DNA of 64,000 nt, from NCBI GenBank assembly GCA_964496575.1, contig CAZCAC010000013.1, forward strand, positions 1-64,000, written 5' to 3'. The notes below the pieces were generated by a model that saw only the letters and a list, made by a program, of their open reading frames with translations, was not told where the DNA came from and searched no databases. Shown here piece after piece: positions 1 to 7,426 of the stretch. Made by a program: the position numbers and the translations under genes. The first letter of the stretch is position 1; the number at the start of each line of letters is the position of its first letter. The DNA comes from CAZCAC01 sp964496575 (lineage in GTDB: Bacteria > Planctomycetota > UBA1135 > GCA-002686595).

Positions 1-13
1 TCAGCTCTTCCAT
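1..13 (-). CDS. Possible start of the next gene of the acyl-CoA operon (partial)
   Basis: On the minus strand an ATG at 13 opens a frame (M-E-E-L) that runs off the window edge. It begins 13 bases after the stop of the DUF35 gene, the spacing expected for another gene of the same operon. Only four codons are visible, so neither the gene nor a function can be established. Confidence 0.25.
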
Positions 14-26
14 CGGTGTCGGCTAC

Positions 27-479
27 CTACCGGGCGGAGTCGCCCTTGGTCCAGGTCGTGCTCGGCTCCTCGAGCGAGTAGTAGATCTTGATCTCCTCCA
101 GCTCATCGAAGATCTGCGGCACCACCTGGAGCTCCATCCCGATCTGGATGGCGTCGTCGGAGACCGTCTCACCGAACCAGGCGAGGAGCCGCCCGCCCTC
201 GTCGAGGTCCACGACCCCGATGGTGTAGGGGGCCAGCTCGTCGAAGCCCGTCGGCGCGGCGTCGATGCGCGTCCAGGTGTGCAGCGTCCCCTTGCCGGAG
301 TACTCGGTGAACTCGAAATCACCGCTCATGCACTCGCCGCAGTCCGCCCGGGGCGGGAACGACACGGCGCCGCAAGCCTTGCAGCGCGAGCCCATGATCC
401 GCCCATCCTTCAAGTGCTGCGCGAAGTCTGTGACCTTCGTGAACGGGGAGAAATTGACCTTGCCGAACCACTTGAACAT
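27..479 (-). CDS. DUF35 zinc-ribbon/OB-fold protein, thiolase partner
   Basis: A 150-residue protein with the two-part build of the DUF35 family. A short N-terminal helix (about residues 10-25, S-P-F-T-K-V-T-D-F) leads into a rubredoxin-like zinc ribbon with Cys33, Cys36, Cys47 and Cys50 (C-K-A-C ... C-G-E-C). An OB-fold follows from about residue 60 to 135. In known systems DUF35 proteins bind an SCP2-type thiolase or HMG-CoA synthase and help pass acyl-CoA between active sites. That role fits here because the start codon lies 3 bases after the stop of just such a thiolase. All four zinc cysteines are present and the length is normal. The protein is cytoplasmic, with no signal peptide. Its acyl-CoA substrate cannot be read from sequence. 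Confidence 0.88.
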   Translation of the reverse strand: MFKWFGKVNFSPFTKVTDFAQHLKDGRIMGSRCKACGAVSFPPRADCGECMSGDFEFTEYSGKGTLHTWTRIDAAPTGFDELAPYTIGVVDLDEGGRLLAWFGETVSDDAIQIGMELQVVPQIFDELEEIKIYYSLEEPSTTWTKGDSAR

Positions 480-482
480 GGC

Positions 483-1640
483 TCAATCCTTCTTGTAGAC
501 GTGCACGAAGCAGTACTGGCCGATGCCACCGACGTTGTGGGTGAGGCCCACATCGGCGTCTGGCACCTGCCGCTCCCCGCACTCGCCGCGAAGCTGGCGG
601 ATGACCTCGACGGCCTGGCTCACGCCGGTCGCGCCGATCGGGTGGCCCTTGGCCTTCAGCCCCCCGTCGACGTTCACGGCTACCCCGCCGCCGTCGGCAT
701 AGGGCATGCGGTCCTCGATGTAGCGTCCGCCCTCGCCCTTCTCGCAGAACCCGAGGTCCTCGTACGCCATCAGCTCGGCGACGGTGAAGCAGTCGTGCAC
801 CTCCGCCACCTTGACGTCTGCGGCCGACACGCCCGCCTGCTCGTAGGCCTGGTTCGCCGCGTCCGTGGCGCTCTGCAGCCCCACGAGGTTCGGCCGGCGC
901 AGGACCGACATGCTGGCGGTCGCGCAGCCCACGCCGTCGAGCCAGACCACGTCCTTGCCGCTGGCCTTCGCCACGTCCTCGTTGGCGAGGATCACACACG
1001 CGGCACCGTCCGCGTTGGCGCAGCAGTCGTACACAGTGAAGGGGTCGGCCACGTCCGGAGAGGCGAGCGCCTTCTCCATCGTGATCTCCTTCCTGAACAG
1101 CGCCTTCGGGTTGCGAGCCCCGTAGTAGTGGTTCTTCACGGCGATGCCGAGCATCTGCTCACGCGTCGTGCCGAACTCGTGCATGTGCCGTTGCGCGAAG
1201 AGCGCGTAGTAGCCCGGGAACGTCGTCCCGAAGACGGACTCCCACTGCACCTCGCCGACCCTGCCCATCAGTGCGAGGATCTCGGCCGTGGCCAGCTCGG
1301 TCATCTTCTGGCACCCGATCACGGCCACCACGTCGTGCAGGCCGGCCTGGATGCTCATCCACGCCGTCCGCATAGCCGCGCTACCCGATGCGCAGGCCAC
1401 CTCCGTCAGCCAGGTCGGCTGCGGCGTGAGGCCGAGGTACTCCTGGACGACGCCCGGTAGCGAGCGCTGCTTGTGGTACTCGGGGACCGCACCGATGACC
1501 GAGGCGCCGATGTCCTTCCGTTCGACCCCGGCGTCGCCCACCGCCTCCCGGAACGCCTCGAAGGCCAGCTCCTGGACCGTGGCGTCGCTGCGGCGGCCGA
1601 ACACTCCGTGTCCGATGCCGATGGCTCCGACTCGCTTCAT
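483..1640 (-). CDS. SCP2-type thiolase (acetyl-CoA C-acyltransferase family)
   Basis: A 385-residue thiolase starting at M-K-R-V-G-A-I-G; a longer upstream frame runs into the reductase gene and is rejected. The nucleophilic cysteine is Cys83 in V-A-C-A-S-G-S. The two catalytic histidines lie in V-H-D-C-F-T (about residue 281) and G-H-P-I-G-A-T-G (about residue 331). The C-terminus carries T-H-N-V-G-G-I-G. The H-D-C-F motif and the neighbouring DUF35 gene place it with the SCP2/SCPx-like thiolases that work as a complex, rather than with FadA or PhaA. Members make or break C-C bonds in beta-ketoacyl-CoAs. It lies 10 bases downstream of the SDR reductase, so thiolytic condensation plus ketoreduction is a reasonable pairing. 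The direction of the reaction and the chain length are unknown. Confidence 0.9.
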   Translation of the reverse strand: MKRVGAIGIGHGVFGRRSDATVQELAFEAFREAVGDAGVERKDIGASVIGAVPEYHKQRSLPGVVQEYLGLTPQPTWLTEVACASGSAAMRTAWMSIQAGLHDVVAVIGCQKMTELATAEILALMGRVGEVQWESVFGTTFPGYYALFAQRHMHEFGTTREQMLGIAVKNHYYGARNPKALFRKEITMEKALASPDVADPFTVYDCCANADGAACVILANEDVAKASGKDVVWLDGVGCATASMSVLRRPNLVGLQSATDAANQAYEQAGVSAADVKVAEVHDCFTVAELMAYEDLGFCEKGEGGRYIEDRMPYADGGGVAVNVDGGLKAKGHPIGATGVSQAVEVIRQLRGECGERQVPDADVGLTHNVGGIGQYCFVHVYKKD

Positions 1641-1650
1641 GACGCGTCTC

Positions 1651-2400
1651 CTAGATGTACTGGCCGCCGTCGACCTTGATGATCTCGCCCGTGACGTGGC
1701 GCGAGCGGTCCGAGCACAGGAACGCGATGACATCCGCGCAGTCCTGCGGCGAGGCGATCCGTCCGAGGACCGTCTCGTCCACGGCCAGGTTGAGGAACTC
1801 GGCCGGGATGCTCTCGGCCATCTCGGTCATGACCATGCCCGGCGCCACGACGTTGACGTTGACGTTGAACTTGCCGAGCTCCTTCGCGAGCGTCTTCGAC
1901 ATGGCGATCTCGCCGCCCTTCGACGCGGCGTAGTTGGCCTGGCCGAACTTGCCACGCAGCCCGTTGATGGAGGCCACGTTGACGATCTTGCCGTACTTGG
2001 CCTTCATGAAGACCTGGGCGGCGGCCCGGTTGTAGTTGAAGTAGCCCTTGAGGTTGACGTTGATGACCGCGTCCCACTGCTTCTCGGTCATCTTCCAGAT
2101 CACGCCGTCCCAGTTGATGCCGGCGTTGCAGACCATGATGTCGAGGCCGCCGAACTCCTCGATGACGGTGCCGACCATGTTGTGGGCGTCGTCGAAGCTG
2201 GAGACGTCCGCCTGGACGGCCAGTCCCTTGCGCCCCATCTCCTCGACCTGGCGCACCACCTCCTTGGCTTCCGCGTCGTGGCGGCGGTAGTTGATCGCCA
2301 CGTTGCAGCCCTCTCTAGCCAGGGTGAGCGCGACAGCGGTGCCGATGCCCATGCTGCCGCCGGTCACGATGGCGCTCTTTCCTTCCAGACCCAGGTCCAT
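1651..2400 (-). CDS. SDR-family 3-oxoacyl-CoA/ACP reductase (FabG/PhaB-like)
   Basis: A 249-residue classical short-chain dehydrogenase. Seen directly: the nucleotide-binding T-G-G-S-M-G-I-G (residues 13-20), N-A-G-I (92-95), catalytic Ser144 in N-V-A-S-I-N-G, and Tyr157/Lys161 in Y-A-A-S-K-G. The C-terminus reads V-T-G-E-I-I-K-V-D-G-G, typical of FabG/PhaB. The chosen ATG at 2400 has a strong ribosome-binding site (GAGGAGGAA) just upstream. The gene heads the operon with the thiolase and DUF35 genes, so it probably reduces (or forms) the beta-keto group of the thiolase substrate with NAD(P)H. I cannot tell from sequence whether it prefers CoA or ACP substrates. Length and motifs are normal. 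Confidence 0.9.
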   Translation of the reverse strand: MDLGLEGKSAIVTGGSMGIGTAVALTLAREGCNVAINYRRHDAEAKEVVRQVEEMGRKGLAVQADVSSFDDAHNMVGTVIEEFGGLDIMVCNAGINWDGVIWKMTEKQWDAVINVNLKGYFNYNRAAAQVFMKAKYGKIVNVASINGLRGKFGQANYAASKGGEIAMSKTLAKELGKFNVNVNVVAPGMVMTEMAESIPAEFLNLAVDETVLGRIASPQDCADVIAFLCSDRSRHVTGEIIKVDGGQYI

Positions 2401-2550
2401 TCCGTTCCTCCTCGGAAGCTGTGGCGGCGGCGGGGCCGCCCGTGTTGCCAGACCTCGCTTGGTGCGGTATCGCACGCGGTACCGTCCAGACGAGGGCGCA
2501 AGATTCTATCCGGAGGGGCCGATCGCTTCCAGGGAGGGGCGTGATGGGGT

Positions 2551-2693
2551 GAAACCCGGCTCCGCACTTTTGACTACCCGAATCCCGGCTTCCCAGTGCG
2601 GGCCACCTGAGACCCGACTCCGCACTTTTGACTACCCGAATCCCGGCTTCCCAGGGCGGGCCACCTGAAACCCGGCTCCGCACTTCGACTACC
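2551..2693. repeat. 58-bp tandem repeat, about 2.5 copies
   Basis: Two full copies (starting at 2551 and 2609) and a 27-base partial third copy (2667-2693) of a 58-base unit. The unit begins GA(A/G)ACCCG(G/A)CTCCGCACTT and contains ATCCCGGCTTCCCAG. Copies differ at only a few positions. The array fills the second half of the 303-bp gap between the SDR gene and the secreted protein at 2704, ending 10 bases before that start codon. The rest of the gap (2401-2550) holds the operon leader of the SDR gene and no visible gene. Confidence 0.85.
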
Positions 2694-2703
2694 ATGGACT
2701 GCC

Positions 2704-3768
2704 ATGAAGAACCTACTGCTCGCCCTGCTGCCCATCGTCCTCTCCTTCTCCGGGTCGAGCGCGCCGAAGGTCGCGAAGTGCCCGCTGAAGGACCTGACCC
2801 GCTTCGCCGACGCGATCTTCGTCGGCCGGGTGGAGGAGGTCCTCATGGTCGTCCAGCCCGACCATCGGTCGGAGTACGACAGTGCCGATCCGCTGCCCTA
2901 CTGCTCGTTGATCCCGATCGCCAAGGTCTCGGTCCAGCGCCCCCTGAAGGGAGTGAAGCGGGGCGAGGTGGCCCACTACCTGGCGATGTCGACGTGGATC
3001 TGCGACACGACGACGGCGGACACGGGGGAGACCGCGCTCTTCTTCCTCGAGCGCTCCGACTGGGCGGACCAGCTGACGGCGACCTTTCGCAGCAACCTGA
3101 AGCGGCGTACCGGTGAGCCCACGACCCACCTCCTGGGTCACGTGGGGCGAGGGCGGATGCCGCTGCGCATCGTCGACGGCGAGGAGTACGTGACGTTCCG
3201 GACCGACATCGTCCTGCCGGAGGACCTGGCGACGATCGACGGGCCCGGGCCGAAGAAGAGGTCGTTCATCCGCTCCATTCGGCTCGAGTCGTTGGTGGAG
3301 CGCCTGCAGCAGATCTTCCCGACGCAGCGCCCGTACCTGTGCGCGGCGAACCGAACTCCGCTCTCTCCCGACCGCGGGTGGCAACTGGAGGTCTGGGGCG
3401 ACGGATTCGCCTTCCTCGACGTCGACGATCCCGACCGGCCGGTGTTCTCGGAGATCACCATCGGACCGGCGACGCTCGAGGCGCTGAAGCGAAAGCTGGG
3501 CGTGGTGACCAGGGCCGGGCTGCCGCTCCTTCTCGGCCAGGCGGGCCCCGACGGTCCGCGCCGCCGGCTCGAGATCGACGTCGGTGACGAGCCGGCTCGA
3601 ACGCTGGAGATCCACACTCTCTTCCCCGACTTGCTCGGGGAGGAGTCCGAACGCCGCCAGGCAGTCGCCGTGCTGGAGCTGTGGTGCGAGCTGCGCAGCC
3701 TCTTCGATACCGAGCGGACGCTCGACTTTCGCCCGTACGACCGGAGCTGCCTCGAGGCGTGGCGCTGA
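2704..3768 (+). CDS. Secreted protein of unknown function
   Basis: A 354-residue protein with a signal peptide (M-K-N-L-L-L-A-L-L-P, cleavage near residue 19). The first third has a beta-rich pattern: F-A-D-A-I-F-V-G-R-V-E-E-V, then A-K-V-S-V-Q-R-P-L-K-G, then T-G-E-T-A-L-F-F-L-E. This resembles the small secreted OB/TIMP-like domains (netrin-like in outline) that read 'perceived as ... effect on rate ... payment denied' in no known pathway; I do not recognise a named family. The middle and C-terminal parts have no motif I can name. No Shine-Dalgarno sequence is visible, and the 58-bp repeat array ends just before the start. The next gene also encodes a secreted protein but starts 118 bases later without shared signals, so co-transcription is uncertain. 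Confidence 0.7.
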   Translation: MKNLLLALLPIVLSFSGSSAPKVAKCPLKDLTRFADAIFVGRVEEVLMVVQPDHRSEYDSADPLPYCSLIPIAKVSVQRPLKGVKRGEVAHYLAMSTWICDTTTADTGETALFFLERSDWADQLTATFRSNLKRRTGEPTTHLLGHVGRGRMPLRIVDGEEYVTFRTDIVLPEDLATIDGPGPKKRSFIRSIRLESLVERLQQIFPTQRPYLCAANRTPLSPDRGWQLEVWGDGFAFLDVDDPDRPVFSEITIGPATLEALKRKLGVVTRAGLPLLLGQAGPDGPRRRLEIDVGDEPARTLEIHTLFPDLLGEESERRQAVAVLELWCELRSLFDTERTLDFRPYDRSCLEAWR

Positions 3769-3886
3769 TCGGGCGGATCCGGAATCCGGCACTCCTCCGG
3801 TCACCGGCCGCACCCCCGTATCGTACGCCTTGCGTCGGGGGCGCCGCTCCCGGCAGATCTGCCCGCTATCCCTCACGACGACCCTG

Positions 3887-5371
3887 ATGAATGCTCCCCT
3901 CTGCGCTCTCGGCGCCCTGACCTTCGCCTCCCTCGCCACGGCCGCCCCTCAGACCTGCGACGTCACCGGCCTCGACAATCCCTATTCCAACGACGTCTAC
4001 GGGCTCGCCGAGTGGCAGGGATACTACTACGACGGCGGTTGGTTCCACCTGCGCCGGCGCCCGGTATCGGGCGGCACGTGGGAGACCTTCGGCGGAGGGA
4101 TCTCCGGGGGTGGCGCCTACACGCTCGCCGCCCCGATGAAAGCCCACGGTGGGCGCCTGATCATCGGCGGGGCCTTCTTCACTGCCGGGCCTCACCTCGT
4201 CAACAACATCTGCGCCTGGGATGGCACCAGCTTCGCGCCGCTGGACTCCGGCCTGAACGGGGAAGTCAGCGAGATCGTCATCTGGAATGGACAGATCGTC
4301 GCGGGCGGGGAGTTCACCGCGAACGGCAGCGGCTCTCTCGCGCTGGATCACGTGGCGATCTACGACGAGCAGCTCGACACCTGGAAGCCGCTCGGAGCCG
4401 GACTCGGCAACCTCCCTTCCGGATACTCCTCGGCGATCTGGGGTCTCACGGTGCACGAAGGCGACCTCTACGCGACCGGCCGCTTCCGCAGCTCGGGCGC
4501 GACTCAACTCAACGGAGTGGCACGCTGGCAACCGGGGACGAGCAGCTGGGAGCCGCTCGGCTCGGGCATCCCCAACATGGTCAACGGAAACGTGGGGACG
4601 GCGATCGGTTCCTACGGTTCGCTTCTCTGGGTCAGCGGCTGGTTCCAGTCGATCGGTGGCGTGAGTGCGCCGTGGATGGCGACCTGGGACGGCAGCGGCT
4701 GGTCGCCCGCTCCTCCGGGGCCCACTCGCCACTGCCTGAACTTCACCGTCCACCAGGGTGAGCTCTACGGCTCGGGCCCCTTCCCCTTCACGCTCGGCGG
4801 AACCGAGTACGACGTCGCACGGTACGACGGCGTGGCCTGGGCTCCGGTCGGAAACACCGACAGCAACTGGCCCAACGACGTCGCGAGCAACGAGAACGGC
4901 ACGGCACTCCTGGTGGGCGGGTACTTCAGCGGCTTCAACGGAGTGTTCACCGGCAACAGCCTCCTGCTCGATTGCAGCGCGGAGCTGGGCGCGAACTACT
5001 GCCTCTCCGGCGCGAATGGCGCGGTGATCGCGGCCACTGGCAGTGAGAGCGTGGCCGCCAACGACCTGACGCTCGTTGCCAGCGGTGTGCCGGTGAACCA
5101 GTTCGGGATCTTCTACTACGGCGACACGCAGCTACAGCTGCCGTTCGGCCTCGGCTTCCGCTGCGTGGGTGGAACGAACGGGATCTTCCGGCTGGGTCCG
5201 CCGATCAACTCGGGCTCCGGTGGCGAGATCGTCCGCGCGGTCGACCTGACCTCTCCGCCACACGCGTCGGGCCAGATCCTCCCCGGCTCCACCTGGAACT
5301 TCCAGGGGTGGTTCCGCTCGGGGACGACGTTCGACCTGACCGACGGCGTCTCGATCAGCTTCGTGCCCTGA
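3887..5371 (+). CDS. Secreted beta-propeller-like protein with planctomycete C-terminal domain
   Basis: A 494-residue protein; the start ATG at 3887 gives a signal peptide (M-N-A-P-L-C-A-L-G-A-L-T, ending near A-T-A-A-P-Q). Residues about 40-360 hold repeats of the type G-(G/R)-F-x(n)-W-D-G-x-x-W-x-P-L-G-x-G, as in kelch/delta-60-like propellers: for example V-A-R-W-Q-P-G, A-T-W-D-G-S-G-W, V-A-R-Y-D-G-V-A-W. The last 130 residues form the C-terminal domain shared with other secreted proteins here: Y-C-L-S-G-A-N-G, then S-V-A-A-N-D-L-T-L, F-G-I-F-Y-Y-G, and G-S-T-W-N-F-Q-G-W-F-R-S. Propellers of this kind bind ligands or proteins; no catalytic residues are seen. Function unknown. The upstream in-frame extension lies inside the previous gene and is rejected. 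Confidence 0.8.
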   Translation: MNAPLCALGALTFASLATAAPQTCDVTGLDNPYSNDVYGLAEWQGYYYDGGWFHLRRRPVSGGTWETFGGGISGGGAYTLAAPMKAHGGRLIIGGAFFTAGPHLVNNICAWDGTSFAPLDSGLNGEVSEIVIWNGQIVAGGEFTANGSGSLALDHVAIYDEQLDTWKPLGAGLGNLPSGYSSAIWGLTVHEGDLYATGRFRSSGATQLNGVARWQPGTSSWEPLGSGIPNMVNGNVGTAIGSYGSLLWVSGWFQSIGGVSAPWMATWDGSGWSPAPPGPTRHCLNFTVHQGELYGSGPFPFTLGGTEYDVARYDGVAWAPVGNTDSNWPNDVASNENGTALLVGGYFSGFNGVFTGNSLLLDCSAELGANYCLSGANGAVIAATGSESVAANDLTLVASGVPVNQFGIFYYGDTQLQLPFGLGFRCVGGTNGIFRLGPPINSGSGGEIVRAVDLTSPPHASGQILPGSTWNFQGWFRSGTTFDLTDGVSISFVP

Positions 5372-5514
5372 GCAACGGGGCGCGCATCGGGAAGCGGACC
5401 ACGGTGGCGGCGGTGAGCTCTGCGGGTGCGGTGTGACCTCTCGAGGATCGGTCGCTACCCAGCGTACACGGCCGATCCTCGCGATCGTCCACCAGCCCAG
5501 GCTGGAGCGCTCTC

Positions 5515-7419
5515 ATGCACCTCCTCTCGATCGCTGCGCGGCTGTTCCTGTGCTCATCGCTTCTCTTCGGCCTCGATGCGCGGCAGGAGCGAGCCGACGA
5601 GGCCCCACACCTGCTCTCCACGGAGGAGCAATGGGTGATTCGCGTCGTCGATCGATACGAGGAGGTCCCGGTCGTCGGCGCCTCCGTCTGGAGCTCCTAC
5701 ACCATCGGGAATGAGTCCTTCCCACTACCCGACGCTACGACGAACGTGCACGGGGAAGCGGCGATCGACCTGAGAAAGGTGCGCGAGCTCCGTCCGATCG
5801 AGCAAGCCTCCGTCGAGATCGACGCGTACGTGGCGTGCGAGGGATACAGCACGGCATGGACTACGACCCAGGCGGACCACTACGAGTGGGAGGAAACTCT
5901 CGACGACCTCGACATCTGCTCCGAGGTTCTGCTCTTTCGTGGGCGCAGCCTGACCGGCCGGATCCTCGACGACACCGGTGCTCCAGTTCACGGCGCGGCG
6001 GTCGTCGCGGGAGTCTGGGACGAAGCCGCGGGGGAGTGGCGCGAGAGTCTGGACAGCGGCTGCTACCTGAGTCGCACGGAACCCGGCGGCCACTTCTCCT
6101 TCGATCTCGAAGCAGCGAAGGTCCGTGAGCTGTACTCATGTCACCACCGCGCGGGAGCGGGCTCGATGAGCCTCTCCCCGACCGAGATCAAGGAGCTGCG
6201 ATCGGGGGAGTTCGAGCTCACGCTGACCCGAGTGGCACTGACCCTGCGGGGCAAGGCGACGGGGTCGGACGGTCGGCCGCTCCGCAGGGCTCGGCTCTAC
6301 GCCCGCCACGAGGGCGATCCTCCCACACCATTTCCCTGCGGGTTCGAGGTTCCGGTAGCGGACGATGGCGGCTTCGAGATCGCCTGCCCGGCGCCCGGTT
6401 CCTGGAGTTTCGAGACGGGCTGGGTCGACTGGCTGCACGCGGCACCGGGTCCCGAGCCGGTACAGCTGGCGTTTCCGGAGAGCTACGCGGTGATCCGGGT
6501 GGTCGACGAGGAGGGCCGGCCCGTGCGCAGTTTCTTCCCGTACGTGCAGTCCCTGGTGTCGACACCGACGGGCCTGGACGCGGCGCGGCACGTCCAGGTC
6601 GGCGAGGAGCGCCATTGGAACTTCCACCCCATGCCCGAGGGAACGGGCGGCGGCGGATGGATCTGCAAGCTCGGTCGGGCTGGTTCGTACACCGTGTCCC
6701 GTCGCCTGAACAGCCGGGGACGCGCGTGGTTCGGGGAGACCATCCTCGAGGTGGCACCAAACGCCGCCGTCACGGAGGCGACGCTGGTGCTGGAGGAGCT
6801 CGCCCTCGCCGACGCGATAGAGATTGAATTCCTCGACGCCCGCGGATCAGTCGTTCCCGAGTGGTGGGGCTCGCTTCGCTCGGTGATGACGGGGCTCGAG
6901 CTCGACACCATCACGAACGAGGGACGAATCCACGTGATTCATGGCGAAGCCCACTACCACGAGCTCCGGTACCTGGCCGGGACCTACCGGCTGCGCCTGG
7001 GCCCAGACCAGACTGGCTATGCTCTGCCGGTCGAGTCCGAGATCACGGTCCGGGCGGATCTGCCGAACGAACTCACGCTTCGCTCACCCGGTTTCGGAGG
7101 GAGGCTGTTCCTCCTCCCGGCCGGCGGCGAGGTCCGGCGGCGGGTCGATCCCGAGATCGTGCTCACGCACCTGTCCACCGGACGCCACTTCGGCCCCAGC
7201 CACCTCTGGTGCTGGAAGGGAGGGAACGAGATCGGCTGGGAGTCGTCGTTCCCGGTGGGATTCAAGCCAGGACTGAACCTCAGGCGCGATCCCTCCCGAC
7301 TGCTGGAACCCGGAGAATGGGCCTGGCGAATTCTCGAGAAGGGCGAGGAGCTCGCGGCGGGCACGGTTCACATCCGCGCCGAGCAAGACACCACGATCGA
7401 GGTCGACTTCGGGGGTTAG
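5515..7419 (+). CDS. Secreted protein with carboxypeptidase-regulatory-like Ig-fold repeats
   Basis: A 634-residue exported protein. The signal peptide is M-H-L-L-S-I-A-A-R-L-F-L, cleaved near A-R-Q-E. A GGAG ribosome-binding site precedes the ATG at a good distance. The body contains several modules of the CarboxypepD_reg-like (transthyretin-like, Ig-fold) type, recognisable from L-T-G-R-I-L-D-D-T-G-A-P-V-H-G-A, L-R-G-K-A-T-G-S-D-G-R-P-L-R-R-A and I-R-V-V-D-E-E-G-R-P-V. Such modules are structural and usually occur in cell-surface or secreted proteins. No enzyme domain is visible. The sigma-factor fusion at 51227 carries modules of the same type, suggesting a shared domain pool. The gene is convergent with the glycogen operon, 7 bases from its end. 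Confidence 0.75.
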   Translation: MHLLSIAARLFLCSSLLFGLDARQERADEAPHLLSTEEQWVIRVVDRYEEVPVVGASVWSSYTIGNESFPLPDATTNVHGEAAIDLRKVRELRPIEQASVEIDAYVACEGYSTAWTTTQADHYEWEETLDDLDICSEVLLFRGRSLTGRILDDTGAPVHGAAVVAGVWDEAAGEWRESLDSGCYLSRTEPGGHFSFDLEAAKVRELYSCHHRAGAGSMSLSPTEIKELRSGEFELTLTRVALTLRGKATGSDGRPLRRARLYARHEGDPPTPFPCGFEVPVADDGGFEIACPAPGSWSFETGWVDWLHAAPGPEPVQLAFPESYAVIRVVDEEGRPVRSFFPYVQSLVSTPTGLDAARHVQVGEERHWNFHPMPEGTGGGGWICKLGRAGSYTVSRRLNSRGRAWFGETILEVAPNAAVTEATLVLEELALADAIEIEFLDARGSVVPEWWGSLRSVMTGLELDTITNEGRIHVIHGEAHYHELRYLAGTYRLRLGPDQTGYALPVESEITVRADLPNELTLRSPGFGGRLFLLPAGGEVRRRVDPEIVLTHLSTGRHFGPSHLWCWKGGNEIGWESSFPVGFKPGLNLRRDPSRLLEPGEWAWRILEKGEELAAGTVHIRAEQDTTIEVDFGG

Positions 7420-7426
7420 TTCCGAG

